A DNA stretch of 64,000 nucleotides. Origin: Variovorax paradoxus (GTDB taxonomy: Bacteria > Pseudomonadota > Gammaproteobacteria > Burkholderiales > Burkholderiaceae_C). Location of the stretch: assembly GCF_000834655.1 (NCBI RefSeq), contig NZ_JXQQ01000012.1, positions 52,120-116,119 on the forward strand, given 5' to 3'. This document shows, piece by piece, positions 43,675 to 52,113 of this stretch. Each line of letters begins with the position of its first letter. Position 1 is the stretch's first letter. The notes under the pieces were generated by a model. That model had not been told where the DNA came from. It searched no databases and saw only the letters and a list, made by a program, of their open reading frames with translations. A program made the position numbers and the translations under genes.

Positions 43675-45171
43675 TCAGTGCGCGTCCGCGTGCTTGGCCG
43701 CGGCGATCACGGCCTCCTCGTCGTGCTTCGCGCCGTTGAGGAACAGGTTGAGCAGCACCGCCGCAATCGACGCCAGCAGGATGCCCGACTCGATCAGCGA
43801 ATGGATCGAGTGCGGCATCCATTGCTTGAAGTTCGGCGCGATCAGCGGAATCATGCCGACGCCGATCGACACCGCGACGATCATCGCGTTGTGGCGGTTG
43901 TTCTTGAAGTCCACGCCCGAGAGAATGCGGATGCCGGTGGCCGCGACCATGCCGAACATCACGAGGCCCGCGCCGCCGAGCACCACTGTGGGCAATGACT
44001 CGACCAGCGCGGCCATCTTCGGCAGCAGGCCCAGCACGATCAGGATCACGCCGCCCGCCGCGCACACGTAGCGGCTCTTGATGCCGGTGACGGCCACGAG
44101 GCCCACGTTCTGCGAGAAGCTGGTGTACGGAAAGGTGTTGAAGATGCCGCCGATCAGCGTGCCCAAGCCGTCGGTGCGCAGGCCCTTGGCCAGGTCCTTC
44201 TGCGTGATCCTGCGGTCGGTCATCTCGCCGAGCGCGAGAAACATGCCGGTCGATTCGATCATCACCACGATCATGATCAGGGTCATCGTCAGGATGAGGA
44301 TCGGGTCGAACTGCGGCATGCCGAAGTGAAAGGGCAGCACGATGTCCACCCACGCGGCTTTGCCGACTTTTTCATAGGTCATGAGGCCGGTGATCGAGGC
44401 CACGACCGCGCCGATCACGATGCCCAGCAGCACCGAGATGTTGGCGACGAAGCCCTTGGCGTACTTGACGATGAGCAGGATCGACACGAGCACCAGCGCG
44501 GCCACGCCGAAGCCGGAGAGGTCCGCGTACTTGGGGTTGGGCACCGTGGGCATGATCGCGAAGCCCTTGGGCACCGCCGGGATCGAACTGCCCGGCGAGG
44601 TGACTTCGGCGAGCCACTTGGCATACACCGGGTCGACCAGCGCGGGCGCGGTCGGGCCCACGGGGTTGCCGAAGATCCAGTTGATGCCCACGCGCATCAG
44701 GCTGATGCCGATGACCGTGATGATGGTGCCCGTGACCACCGGCGGAAAGATGCGCAGCATGCGGCTCACGAGCGGCGCGATGAGGATCGACACCACGCCC
44801 GCGCCGATGATCGCACCGAAGAGCAACTGCGCGCCGTTCTGGCCGGGGTTGGCATTGGCGATCGCCACCATCGGCGCGACCGATGCGAAGGTCACGCCCA
44901 TCATCACAGGCAGCTTGATGCCGAAGAACTGCGTGGCGCCCAGCGCCTGGATCAGCGTGGCGATGCCGCAGCAAAAGAGGTCGGCCGAAATGAGCAGCGC
45001 GACCTCGTCGGGCGAGAGCTTGAGCGCGCGGCCGACGATGAGCGGGACTGCGACGGCGCCCGCGTACATCACCAGCACGTGCTGCAGGCCGAGGGCCGCG
45101 AGCTTGCCGGAGGGCAGGCGCTGGTCTACCGGATGGACTGTCTGAACAGGTGAAGTGGTCTCGGCCGTCAT
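43675..45171 (-). CDS. NCS2 family purine (urate/xanthine) permease
   Basis: A 498-residue, roughly 12-14-segment membrane transporter of the nucleobase-cation symporter-2 family. The signature SFSQNVGLVAVTGIKSR contains the QNxGxxxxTG motif of xanthine/urate permeases, and the GLQHVLVMYAGAVAVPLI segment is near the N-terminus. ATG 45171 gives the family start. It is probably a urate or xanthine importer supplying XDH/PuuD. A TGTATACA operator lies 84 bases upstream, linking it to the purine GntR regulon. Confidence 0.93.
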   Translation of the reverse strand: MTAETTSPVQTVHPVDQRLPSGKLAALGLQHVLVMYAGAVAVPLIVGRALKLSPDEVALLISADLFCCGIATLIQALGATQFFGIKLPVMMGVTFASVAPMVAIANANPGQNGAQLLFGAIIGAGVVSILIAPLVSRMLRIFPPVVTGTIITVIGISLMRVGINWIFGNPVGPTAPALVDPVYAKWLAEVTSPGSSIPAVPKGFAIMPTVPNPKYADLSGFGVAALVLVSILLIVKYAKGFVANISVLLGIVIGAVVASITGLMTYEKVGKAAWVDIVLPFHFGMPQFDPILILTMTLIMIVVMIESTGMFLALGEMTDRRITQKDLAKGLRTDGLGTLIGGIFNTFPYTSFSQNVGLVAVTGIKSRYVCAAGGVILIVLGLLPKMAALVESLPTVVLGGAGLVMFGMVAATGIRILSGVDFKNNRHNAMIVAVSIGVGMIPLIAPNFKQWMPHSIHSLIESGILLASIAAVLLNLFLNGAKHDEEAVIAAAKHADAH

Positions 45172-45254
45172 CGTGTATCTCCTGGCGCAGCAAGGGGAGA
45201 GAGGGCGCGGACGGCGCATCGTTTCGCGTCGTCCACAAAGTGTGTACGCGAAAC

Positions 45255-45262
45255 TGTATACA
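45255..45262. promoter_or_regulatory. TGTATACA operator, site A (NCS2 permease)
   Basis: The perfect palindrome in AACTGTATACAATTT lies in the gap between the GntR gene and the NCS2 permease. It matches the cores of three other sites in the purine block at 48490, 59142 and 60992. FadR-subfamily GntR proteins bind palindromes of this kind. Confidence 0.7.
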
Positions 45263-45341
45263 ATTTATGCGGCAATACGGATGCAGGAAAACCCGCATCG
45301 CCCGCGCGCAATGGTGTCGGGCTGTTTCCGCTTTCAGGTCG

Positions 45342-46100
45342 CTAGGCGAGCAACGCCTTGACCAGGTCCAGTTGCCGGTCGGGCTTGTCGGTGCCCAGCT
45401 CCAGGCTGGCCTCGATGCGCTCCAGGTGCTCGGTCATGCAGACCACGGCGCCTTCGACGTCGCCCTTGCGGCAGATGCGAAGGAAGTCGGAATGCTCGTC
45501 CGACGAGCAGTGCGGATCGTTCGACGAGTGGTAGAGCATCGCGATCAGCGAGCTGCGTGCCACCAGCTCGCGCACCAGCTCCGTGAGCGTGTGGTTGCCC
45601 GTGGCCTCGGCCAGCGCCACATGGAAATCGCCCAGCACCTTCTCGCGCACCGTGCCCATGGCCGGGCTCTGGCGCAGCGCGGTGCGCTCGAACTTGATGT
45701 GCTGCTCCAGCACCTGGTAGTCGCGCGGCCGCGCGTTCGCGATGAACAGGCGCACCACTTCGCTCTCCAGGATGCGGCGCACCGCGAACACCTCGCGCGC
45801 CTCCTGCACGGTGGGCTGCGAGACGAAGGCGCCCTTGTCGGGAATCATCTCGATGAGCTTGTCCTTCGAGAGCATCAGCAGCGCCGCGCGCACCTTGGTG
45901 CGGCTCACTGAGTAGACGCGGCCCAGCGCCTCCTCGCGCAGCCACGTGCCGGGCGGCAGGCGCTTCTCGACAATCGCGGTGGCGATGTCCTGGGCGATGC
46001 TCTCGATGGAGCTGCCCTTGTCGGCAGCGGCCGCGCCGTTCTCGGCCGGCACGGCGATGGTTTCGGGAAGGGCAGGGGATTTGGAGCTGGCGCGGGGCAT
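45342..46100 (-). CDS. GntR family (FCD) regulator in the purine/allantoin transport cluster
   Basis: A 252-residue FadR-subfamily regulator. The N-terminal winged helix (EKRLPPGTWLREEALGRVYSVSRTKVRAAL) is followed by an FCD helical domain. Metal/effector-binding residues lie in GDFHVALAEATGNHTL and SSDEHSDFLR. It is downstream of the NCS1 permease and racemase on the same strand. Its probable sites are the TGTATACA palindromes flanking this cluster, at 45255 and 48490. Confidence 0.9.
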   Translation of the reverse strand: MPRASSKSPALPETIAVPAENGAAAADKGSSIESIAQDIATAIVEKRLPPGTWLREEALGRVYSVSRTKVRAALLMLSKDKLIEMIPDKGAFVSQPTVQEAREVFAVRRILESEVVRLFIANARPRDYQVLEQHIKFERTALRQSPAMGTVREKVLGDFHVALAEATGNHTLTELVRELVARSSLIAMLYHSSNDPHCSSDEHSDFLRICRKGDVEGAVVCMTEHLERIEASLELGTDKPDRQLDLVKALLA

Positions 46101-46149
46101 GCGGAGATTGTGTCTCAGCGGTCGTCGCCTCCGCCCGCGCTGGCCCGCA

Positions 46150-46887
46150 TCACCCGCGCAGCGTGAAGCCTTCGAGCGCGCCCGTCATGGTCTTGGGCAG
46201 CGGCCGCGCGAGCTCGCCGCGCTTGCTGGTCTTGAGCTTCAGCGTGACCAGCGATTCGATGAGCTTGGTGCCCGCAGCCACGCCGTCGATCACCGGCACG
46301 CCGAGCAGTTCGCCGATGTGCTCGCACAGGTCGGTCATGCCGGCGCAGCCGAGAACGATGCAGTCGGAGCCGTCTTCTTCGAGCGCGCGCCGGCACTCGT
46401 CCACGATGCGCTCGCGCGCACGCGAGCCCGGCTCTTCGAGTTCGAGCACCGGCAGTTCGCAGGCGCGCACGTTGGCGCAGAAGCGCTCCATGCCGTAGAT
46501 CTCGGCCAGATGCCAGGCCTGGCCCATCGTGCGGCCCAGTGTGGTGACCACGCTGAAGCGGCTGCCGATCATGCTGGCCAGGTGCATCGCCGCCTCGGCG
46601 ATGCCCACCACCGGGCCGCGCGCGAGTTCGCGTGCGGCCTTCAGGCCCGGGTCGCCGAAGCAGGCGATCACGTAGCCGTCGATGCCATCGCGCTCGCCGG
46701 CTGCAATCTCCTGCAGCAGGCCCGGCACGGCCAGCGCCTCGTCGTAGTGGCTCTCGATGGAGACCGGCCCCATGGCCGGGCTGACCGCGACGATTTCCGT
46801 GCCGGCGTGCGCCACCGCGCGGGCGCAGGCACCGATCTTCTCGGTCATGCTCCAGGTGGTGTTGGGGTTGATGATCTTGATGCGCAC
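46150..46887 (-). CDS. Allantoin/hydantoin racemase (Asp/Glu racemase superfamily)
   Basis: A 245-residue cofactor-independent racemase. MRIKIINPNTT is the typical start of allantoin (HpxA-type) and hydantoin racemases. The catalytic cysteine pair is in IACFGDPGL (about residue 76) and LGCAGMTDL (about 180). It interconverts R- and S-allantoin so that the stereospecific allantoinase can act. It is 28 bases after the NCS1 permease in the same operon. Confidence 0.88.
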   Translation of the reverse strand: MRIKIINPNTTWSMTEKIGACARAVAHAGTEIVAVSPAMGPVSIESHYDEALAVPGLLQEIAAGERDGIDGYVIACFGDPGLKAARELARGPVVGIAEAAMHLASMIGSRFSVVTTLGRTMGQAWHLAEIYGMERFCANVRACELPVLELEEPGSRARERIVDECRRALEEDGSDCIVLGCAGMTDLCEHIGELLGVPVIDGVAAGTKLIESLVTLKLKTSKRGELARPLPKTMTGALEGFTLRG

Positions 46888-46915
46888 GGCGCGGCCCTTT
46901 CTTTCTCTCAGTGGT

Positions 46916-48409
46916 TCAGGTTTTCGTGTTGCGATTCAGCAGCACGTACAGGACGAAGCCCAGGCCCATGCCGATGAACCATGCATAGTTCGCGCCACCG
47001 CGCAGCGCCGGCACCATCACGCACAGGATGGGCACGAGGGCAGAGGGCACCAGCGCCTGGATCGCCTTCGGGTTGTAGCCACCGCTGTACCAGTACTTGC
47101 CCTGCTTGCTCATGGTGTAGAGCGCGTCGACGTCGATCTGCTGCTTGCGCACGATGTAGTAGTCGGCAATCAGGATGCCGAAGAGCGGGCCGATGAACGA
47201 GCCCAGCACGTCGAGCGTGTAGTGGATGACCTCGGGGCTGTTGTAGAGGTTCCAGGGCGTGAGGAACACCGAGCCCACCGCGGCAATCATGCCGCCCGTG
47301 CGCCAGCTGATGTGCTGCGGCGCCACATTCGAGAAGTCGAAAGCCGGTGATACGAAATTGGCCACGATGTTGATGCCGATGGTGGCGATCATGAAGGTCA
47401 GCGCGCCCAGCACGACGGCGGTGGTGCTGTCGATCTTGCCCACGGTATGCACCGGATCGGTGATGAGTTCACCGAACACGGGCAGCGTGGCGGCGGTGGT
47501 GATCACCGTCAGCAGCGAGAAGAACACGAAGTTGACGGGCAGGCCCCAGAAGTTGCCCTTCTTCACCGCGTCGAAGCTCTTGCCGTAGCGCGAGAAGTCG
47601 CCGAAGTTGAGCATCGGGCCGCTGAAGTAACTCACCACCAGCGCGATGGCCGAGAGCATCACCGGCAGCGCGTCCCAGCCCTGGAACTTGATGCCGCCCA
47701 GGTTCAGGTCGATCTTGCTCCAGCCGGCCTTCCACACCAGCCAGCCGCACAGCACCGCCATCACCACGTACACCGCGGGGCCCGCCCAGTCGATGAACTT
47801 GCGGATGGCTTCCATGCCGTGCCAGAACACGAAGGCCTGCAGCACCCACATGACCATGAACGCGACCCAGCCCAGCGTCGAGAGACCCACGAAGCCGTGC
47901 GTGGCCACGTCGGCATACGGCGCAAGGTTCGGGAACATGTGCAGCGCCAGCACCATGAAGGCGGCCGACGCAAGGTAGGTCTGCACGCCGTACCAGGCCA
48001 CCGCGATCAGCCCGCGGATGATGGCCGGGATGTTGGCGCCCAGCACGCCGAAGGGCGCGCGGCACACCACCGGGTAGGGCACGCCCGTCACCTGGCTGGG
48101 CTTGGCCACGAGGTTGCAGAAGAACTGCACGATCACGATGCCTACCAGCAGCGACACCAGCACCTGCCAGCTCGACAGGCCCAGCGCGAACAGGCTGCCG
48201 GCCGTGATGTAGCCGCCCACGCTGTGCACGTCGGACATCCAGAACGCGAAGATGTTGTATTGACCCCAGGTCTGTTTCTTCAGCGGCGCGAGGTCCTCGT
48301 TGGTCAGGCGCGGGTCGTAGCCGGGCTTGATGAGGGCGTTCGATTCCGCGTGCGGCGCAATGCCCGCTTCGCTGGCCCCGGCAGGGGCGTGGCTGACGAC
48401 TGTGCTCAT
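46916..48409 (-). CDS. NCS1 family allantoin/hydantoin permease
   Basis: A 497-residue, 12-segment membrane transporter of the nucleobase-cation symporter-1 family. KKQTWGQYNIFAFWMSDVHSVGGYITAG and RAPFGVLGANIPAIIRGLIAVAWYG are characteristic of PucI/AllW-type allantoin or hydantoin carriers. It is paired with a racemase and a GntR regulator, which supports allantoin as substrate. ATG 48409 is the family start. A sigma-54-like promoter and a TGTATACA operator lie upstream. Confidence 0.94.
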   Translation of the reverse strand: MSTVVSHAPAGASEAGIAPHAESNALIKPGYDPRLTNEDLAPLKKQTWGQYNIFAFWMSDVHSVGGYITAGSLFALGLSSWQVLVSLLVGIVIVQFFCNLVAKPSQVTGVPYPVVCRAPFGVLGANIPAIIRGLIAVAWYGVQTYLASAAFMVLALHMFPNLAPYADVATHGFVGLSTLGWVAFMVMWVLQAFVFWHGMEAIRKFIDWAGPAVYVVMAVLCGWLVWKAGWSKIDLNLGGIKFQGWDALPVMLSAIALVVSYFSGPMLNFGDFSRYGKSFDAVKKGNFWGLPVNFVFFSLLTVITTAATLPVFGELITDPVHTVGKIDSTTAVVLGALTFMIATIGINIVANFVSPAFDFSNVAPQHISWRTGGMIAAVGSVFLTPWNLYNSPEVIHYTLDVLGSFIGPLFGILIADYYIVRKQQIDVDALYTMSKQGKYWYSGGYNPKAIQALVPSALVPILCVMVPALRGGANYAWFIGMGLGFVLYVLLNRNTKT

Positions 48410-48455
48410 GGTCTTTTCCTCGTGCAGAAGTGTTTGAGATGAAGCCCGCTTTTGA

Positions 48456-48471
48456 CGCAAATATCGCGCCA
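48456..48471 (-). promoter_or_regulatory. Candidate sigma-54 promoter of the NCS1 allantoin permease operon
   Basis: The minus strand reads TGGCGCG-ATAT-TTGCG, matching TGGCACG-N4-TTGCW with one core mismatch (A to G) and an intact GG-N10-GC. The predicted start site is about 35 bases before the ATG. Nitrogen-starvation control of allantoin uptake is physiologically sensible. Confidence 0.6.
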
Positions 48472-48487
48472 CATATCGAGTGCGTTA

Positions 48488-48499
48488 TTTGTATACAAA
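48488..48499. promoter_or_regulatory. TGTATACA operator, site B (NCS1 permease)
   Basis: TTTGTATACAAA is a perfect 12-bp palindrome containing the TGTATACA core at 48490-48497. It lies 17 bases upstream of the -24 element of the candidate sigma-54 promoter, where a GntR protein could block or modulate the promoter. Confidence 0.7.
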
Positions 48500-48729
48500 G
48501 TTTGGACGCAATCAAGACCATTCGGCGAATCATATATCCGTAGATTCCCTGATGGCCGCCACCGAACTGCCGCTCGCCGTACCGGCGCGCCACGGAACTC
48601 GACGTTGTGCCTTGATGCTGGAGACCATGGCCCCGATCCGTCCGGCCGTGGGCGGAGGCCAACGTCGGCCTCACGACGGGAGGGCCGTGCTACCCACCTG
48701 GGAAAGCGCCCCGAGAGCTCCGTCGAAGC

Positions 48730-51531
48730 TCAGCGGCCAGTCGGTGCGCCGGCTCGGCCGGGTCCGAGAAGCTGCTGCAGCGTCACCAGCAACTTCGACA
48801 GGTCGGCCGGCTTTGCGAAATGGCCGTCGAACCCTGCTTCGAGGGCTTTGCTTCTGTCCGATTCCTGGCCGTAGCCGCTGAGCGCCAGCAGCGCGATCTC
48901 GCCCAGGCGATCGTCGGCGCGCACCCGCCGCGCAAGGTCGTAGCCGCTCATGCCCGGAAGGCCGAGATCGAAGATGCCGCCGTCCACGCTTTCGCTCTGC
49001 AGCAGCGCCAACGCATCCTCCGCATTGCCGGCCGTCAGCACCTGATGGCCTTCGAGAACGAACCACTCGGCCAGCGATTCCAGGGCGTCCGCGTTGTCGT
49101 CCACGAGCAGCAGGCGCAGCGTTCGTGCGAATGGCTCGCGAGCAGGGGCGGCCACGTCCACCCGGGCCGATGCGGTGGACAGCGGGAGTCTCACCGTGAA
49201 GGTGCTGCCCTGGTCCGGGCCGGCGCTGCGTGCCTCGATGCTTCCCCCGTGCAGTTCCGTCAGGCTTCGCGCGATGGCCAGCCCGAGACCCAGCCCGCCG
49301 CCGGCGCGCTGGAGCTGTTGTTCGGCCTGGACGAAACGCTCGAAGACGTGGGGAAGCAACGCGGGCGGAATACCGACGCCTTCGTCCGCCACGACCAGTT
49401 CCGCTTCGGTGGCGGTCGTGCGAAGCGCGAGCGCGATGCGCTGCGAGGGGGAGGTGAACTTCGCGGCGTTGTTCAGGAGGTTGCACACGATCTGCGCAAG
49501 CCGCAGCGGATCGCCGGTGACGGGAACCGGGTCGGCCGGCAATGAGATCGACGGCATCTCGTCCTTGGTCTGCAAGGCGGGGAGCGTGAGCTCGATGGCC
49601 TTGGCGACGATGTCCCGCAGATCGAGCGGTTCTGGCCGAAGCACGATCTTTCCCGACACGATGCGGGAGATGTCGAGCAAATCGTCCACGAGCCGCGACA
49701 GGTGCCTGACCTGCCGCTCGATGATCTGGCGTTCGCGCGGAAAGGCCTTGTCGTCCTTGCGCTCGATCAGGCTGAGCGCCAGCGAGATCGGCGCCAGCGG
49801 ATTGCGAAGCTCGTGGCCCAGCATCGCGAGAAATTCGTCCTTGGTCCTGCTCGCGACTTCGGCGCGGTTCTGCGCGTTGCGGGCCTCTGCAAGCAGGCGC
49901 ACGTTGTCGAGTGCCAGTGCGGCGCGCTGCGCGAGCTCGCCGATGAGCGCGCCGTCCGCAGGCCTGAGCCGGCGCCTGGATTCGTCCTGCAAAACCGCCA
50001 TGGCACCGATGGTCCGGCCGCGCGCCACCAGAGGCACGACACATCCGGCGGTAATGCCGAAGGCCTGCGCGAATTCACGCAGCTGCGGATCCAGGTCCTG
50101 AATGGCGTTCGGTTCATCCAGGTTGCGCAGGAACGTCCGGCCGGTGGCGATCGCCCAGGGAAACGAGCCCTGCGCGTCGGGCGATGCCGTGCGGGTGCTC
50201 ACCATGCTGGCGATCTGCGCGCTGCGCGCCGGATCGAAGTGATGCGTGAGCTTTCGCTCGAGCACGCCGTCCTCGTTGAGCAGGTCGATGCGGCAAAGGT
50301 CGCCCACGGCCGGCACGATGATGGCCGCAATCGCCTCGAGCGTGGAGGCTTCCTCCAGGGAACGCGAAAGCACGGCGCTGGCGCCGGCGAGCCGTTCGAG
50401 CCGCTCCTGCGCCGCCTGCGCGGTGGTCAGCGCCTTGCGTTCCGCTGCCAACAACGCTTCGCGCTCGAGCTCGTGCTGCGCCCGGTGATCGGCCGAGGAA
50501 ACGAGCGCGGTCGCCACCGCGTCCACCTCGCGGATGCCGGACGCCTGTGCTGTCACCGGGCGCCCGAGGCCCAGGGCATCCGCGCTCTGTTGCAGTCGAG
50601 CGATCGGGCGCGTGATGGACCGCGACATCCACCAGGACGCGAGCCCGCCAACCAGCAGCGAGACGAGCAGGCCGAATCCGTACACGATGACCGTGCGCTG
50701 CAGCGCGTCGTCCGCCACTGCGCGCGGGGCGCCGAGCGCCGCCGTCCAGGCGGAGAACTCCAGCCTGGCAACGGCCGTCTGTACCCAGGTGCCGTCGACA
50801 TTGCGGGTGGTCCCCACATACTCATTGCGCCCCTGCATCAGCTGGAGCATCTGCAGCAGCGACTCGCTGGGGGGAAGCCCCCGGAACCGTTCGTCCTCCC
50901 GGGAGCGCGCCACCCTGCTTTTTCCTGCGTCGAATATCGAGACGGTCCAGCCGTCGGGGATTCTTTGCCGGGCCAGCACGTCCGCGATGGCTTCGGGCCG
51001 GACGACGGCCGTGAGAACGTAGCGCACGGCGCCGTCCCGAACGACCGGCACCCGCACAGGAAAGGCAAGATTGCCGCCCGGGCCCTTCACCATCAAGCCG
51101 ACGACCGGCTTTTGCGTTCGCACGACCGCCGCCAGGCTCCCCGGCTCCATGGCTTGCGCCCCCGAGCCAGTGACGGCGCCTTCGGTGCTGAACAGGACCT
51201 TGCCATCCGGCGCCAGCAAGAGGACGCCGCGCCAGTCGGCGTGCGAGGCACGCAGCGCCTTGGCGAGCAGCATGGCGTCGACCAGTCCGGCTTCTTCGGT
51301 CGCGCCCAAAGGCTCGGTGAGCGCCAGCGCTTCGAGCGCCGCGACGGTCAGGCGGAGTTCGCCATCCACGGCGGTGGCGAGCGCCCTGGCAACGCCCAGC
51401 GTGGTGGTCTGGATCTGGTCCCGCTGCGCTTTCAGCAATCCGTCCAATGCGAAACCGCAGACGACCGCCAAAGGAAGCAGCGCCGCGGAAGCGACAAGCA
51501 ACAGGCGGGCCGAGAGGTTGGGAGCGCGCAT
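48730..51531 (-). CDS. Hybrid sensor histidine kinase (dCache-like sensor, HAMP, GAF, kinase, receiver)
   Basis: A 933-residue hybrid kinase. It has transmembrane segments near residues 10-30 and about 280-300, an extracytoplasmic sensor domain between them, and a HAMP-like stretch (SITRPIARLQQSADALG). A GAF domain is at about 390-540, the H-box LGHELRNPLAPISLAL lies near residue 572, and the ATPase domain has NLLNNAAKF and GGLGLGLAIARS. A C-terminal receiver carries the phospho-acceptor Asp near 854 (IFDLGLPGMSGYD). The start is ATG 51531. The partner output protein is not adjacent; the ligand is unknown. Confidence 0.92.
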   Translation of the reverse strand: MRAPNLSARLLLVASAALLPLAVVCGFALDGLLKAQRDQIQTTTLGVARALATAVDGELRLTVAALEALALTEPLGATEEAGLVDAMLLAKALRASHADWRGVLLLAPDGKVLFSTEGAVTGSGAQAMEPGSLAAVVRTQKPVVGLMVKGPGGNLAFPVRVPVVRDGAVRYVLTAVVRPEAIADVLARQRIPDGWTVSIFDAGKSRVARSREDERFRGLPPSESLLQMLQLMQGRNEYVGTTRNVDGTWVQTAVARLEFSAWTAALGAPRAVADDALQRTVIVYGFGLLVSLLVGGLASWWMSRSITRPIARLQQSADALGLGRPVTAQASGIREVDAVATALVSSADHRAQHELEREALLAAERKALTTAQAAQERLERLAGASAVLSRSLEEASTLEAIAAIIVPAVGDLCRIDLLNEDGVLERKLTHHFDPARSAQIASMVSTRTASPDAQGSFPWAIATGRTFLRNLDEPNAIQDLDPQLREFAQAFGITAGCVVPLVARGRTIGAMAVLQDESRRRLRPADGALIGELAQRAALALDNVRLLAEARNAQNRAEVASRTKDEFLAMLGHELRNPLAPISLALSLIERKDDKAFPRERQIIERQVRHLSRLVDDLLDISRIVSGKIVLRPEPLDLRDIVAKAIELTLPALQTKDEMPSISLPADPVPVTGDPLRLAQIVCNLLNNAAKFTSPSQRIALALRTTATEAELVVADEGVGIPPALLPHVFERFVQAEQQLQRAGGGLGLGLAIARSLTELHGGSIEARSAGPDQGSTFTVRLPLSTASARVDVAAPAREPFARTLRLLLVDDNADALESLAEWFVLEGHQVLTAGNAEDALALLQSESVDGGIFDLGLPGMSGYDLARRVRADDRLGEIALLALSGYGQESDRSKALEAGFDGHFAKPADLSKLLVTLQQLLGPGRAGAPTGR

Positions 51532-51722
51532 GAATGCGGGGCCGGTCAAAAAAGGTCGGCTATTGTTGCTCAGGCAGATGGCCGGGCGGCGCATGGCTCT
51601 TCAAGTGCCGTTCGATCCGGCATTCGATCGAAAGTCTCCCGTTCGGCACCGCAGGCCCCACTATGTGGGCGAGCGCACAGACCTTCCGGTGCCGATTCGC
51701 GACCCTCGCACTACATGGAAAG

Positions 51723-52037
51723 GTGGCCACGTTGACAGTCGAACCCGGTTTTGAAGTTGCAGCGATCGGCGCCACGCCAACGCGCAACCAGTGGCAAACG
51801 CGAATGTTCACCGGCCCGATCTACGCCAGAGGCTTGAGCTACTCCGCCGACATCTACTGGGGAGCGGCTTTCCTGTGCCGGCTCGTGTACGCAGGTCCGG
51901 CGCAGACGCCGATCGAAGCGCATGCGGCGCTGGCCGCACGCGCACTCATCTGGATCGCGAGCTACGAAACGCGACTTGGCCGCAAGATGCTGCCCTGGGT
52001 CACGGCCGAGAGCGACCCCTTCGCAACATTCGGCTGA
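51723..52037 (+). CDS. Hypothetical protein of about 100 residues
   Basis: A reading frame of about 104 codons with alanine-rich amphipathic helices (HAALAARALIWIASYETRLGRK) and an N-terminal beta-rich part (VEPGFEVAAIGATPTRNQWQ). The start is uncertain: GTG 51723, or TTG 51732 with GGAAAGG at better spacing. An in-frame ATG also exists at 51663. It is not recognised. It is divergent from the hybrid kinase and convergent with the PHP lipoprotein. Confidence 0.45.
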   Translation: MATLTVEPGFEVAAIGATPTRNQWQTRMFTGPIYARGLSYSADIYWGAAFLCRLVYAGPAQTPIEAHAALAARALIWIASYETRLGRKMLPWVTAESDPFATFG

Positions 52038-52113
52038 GGTCGTCCCGGGCACGCCGGCCGGCAGTTGTGCGGCTGCCTGCCGCCGACGTCCCGCGTGCCT
52101 CCTGTGCGCCGGA

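Larger units (their letters stand above)
48410..48729. promoter_or_regulatory. Intergenic region upstream of the NCS1 permease
   Basis: The 320-base gap between the NCS1 permease and the sensor-kinase stop holds a sigma-54-like promoter (48456-48471) and the palindrome TTTGTATACAAA (48488-48499). From about 48540 to 48729 no gene, hairpin terminator or repeat is evident. Confidence 0.6.

Noticed and set aside
48480..48881. A 133-codon plus-strand frame in the NCS1/sensor-kinase gap
   Set aside because: It covers the operator and overlaps the kinase gene, and the translation has no domain character.
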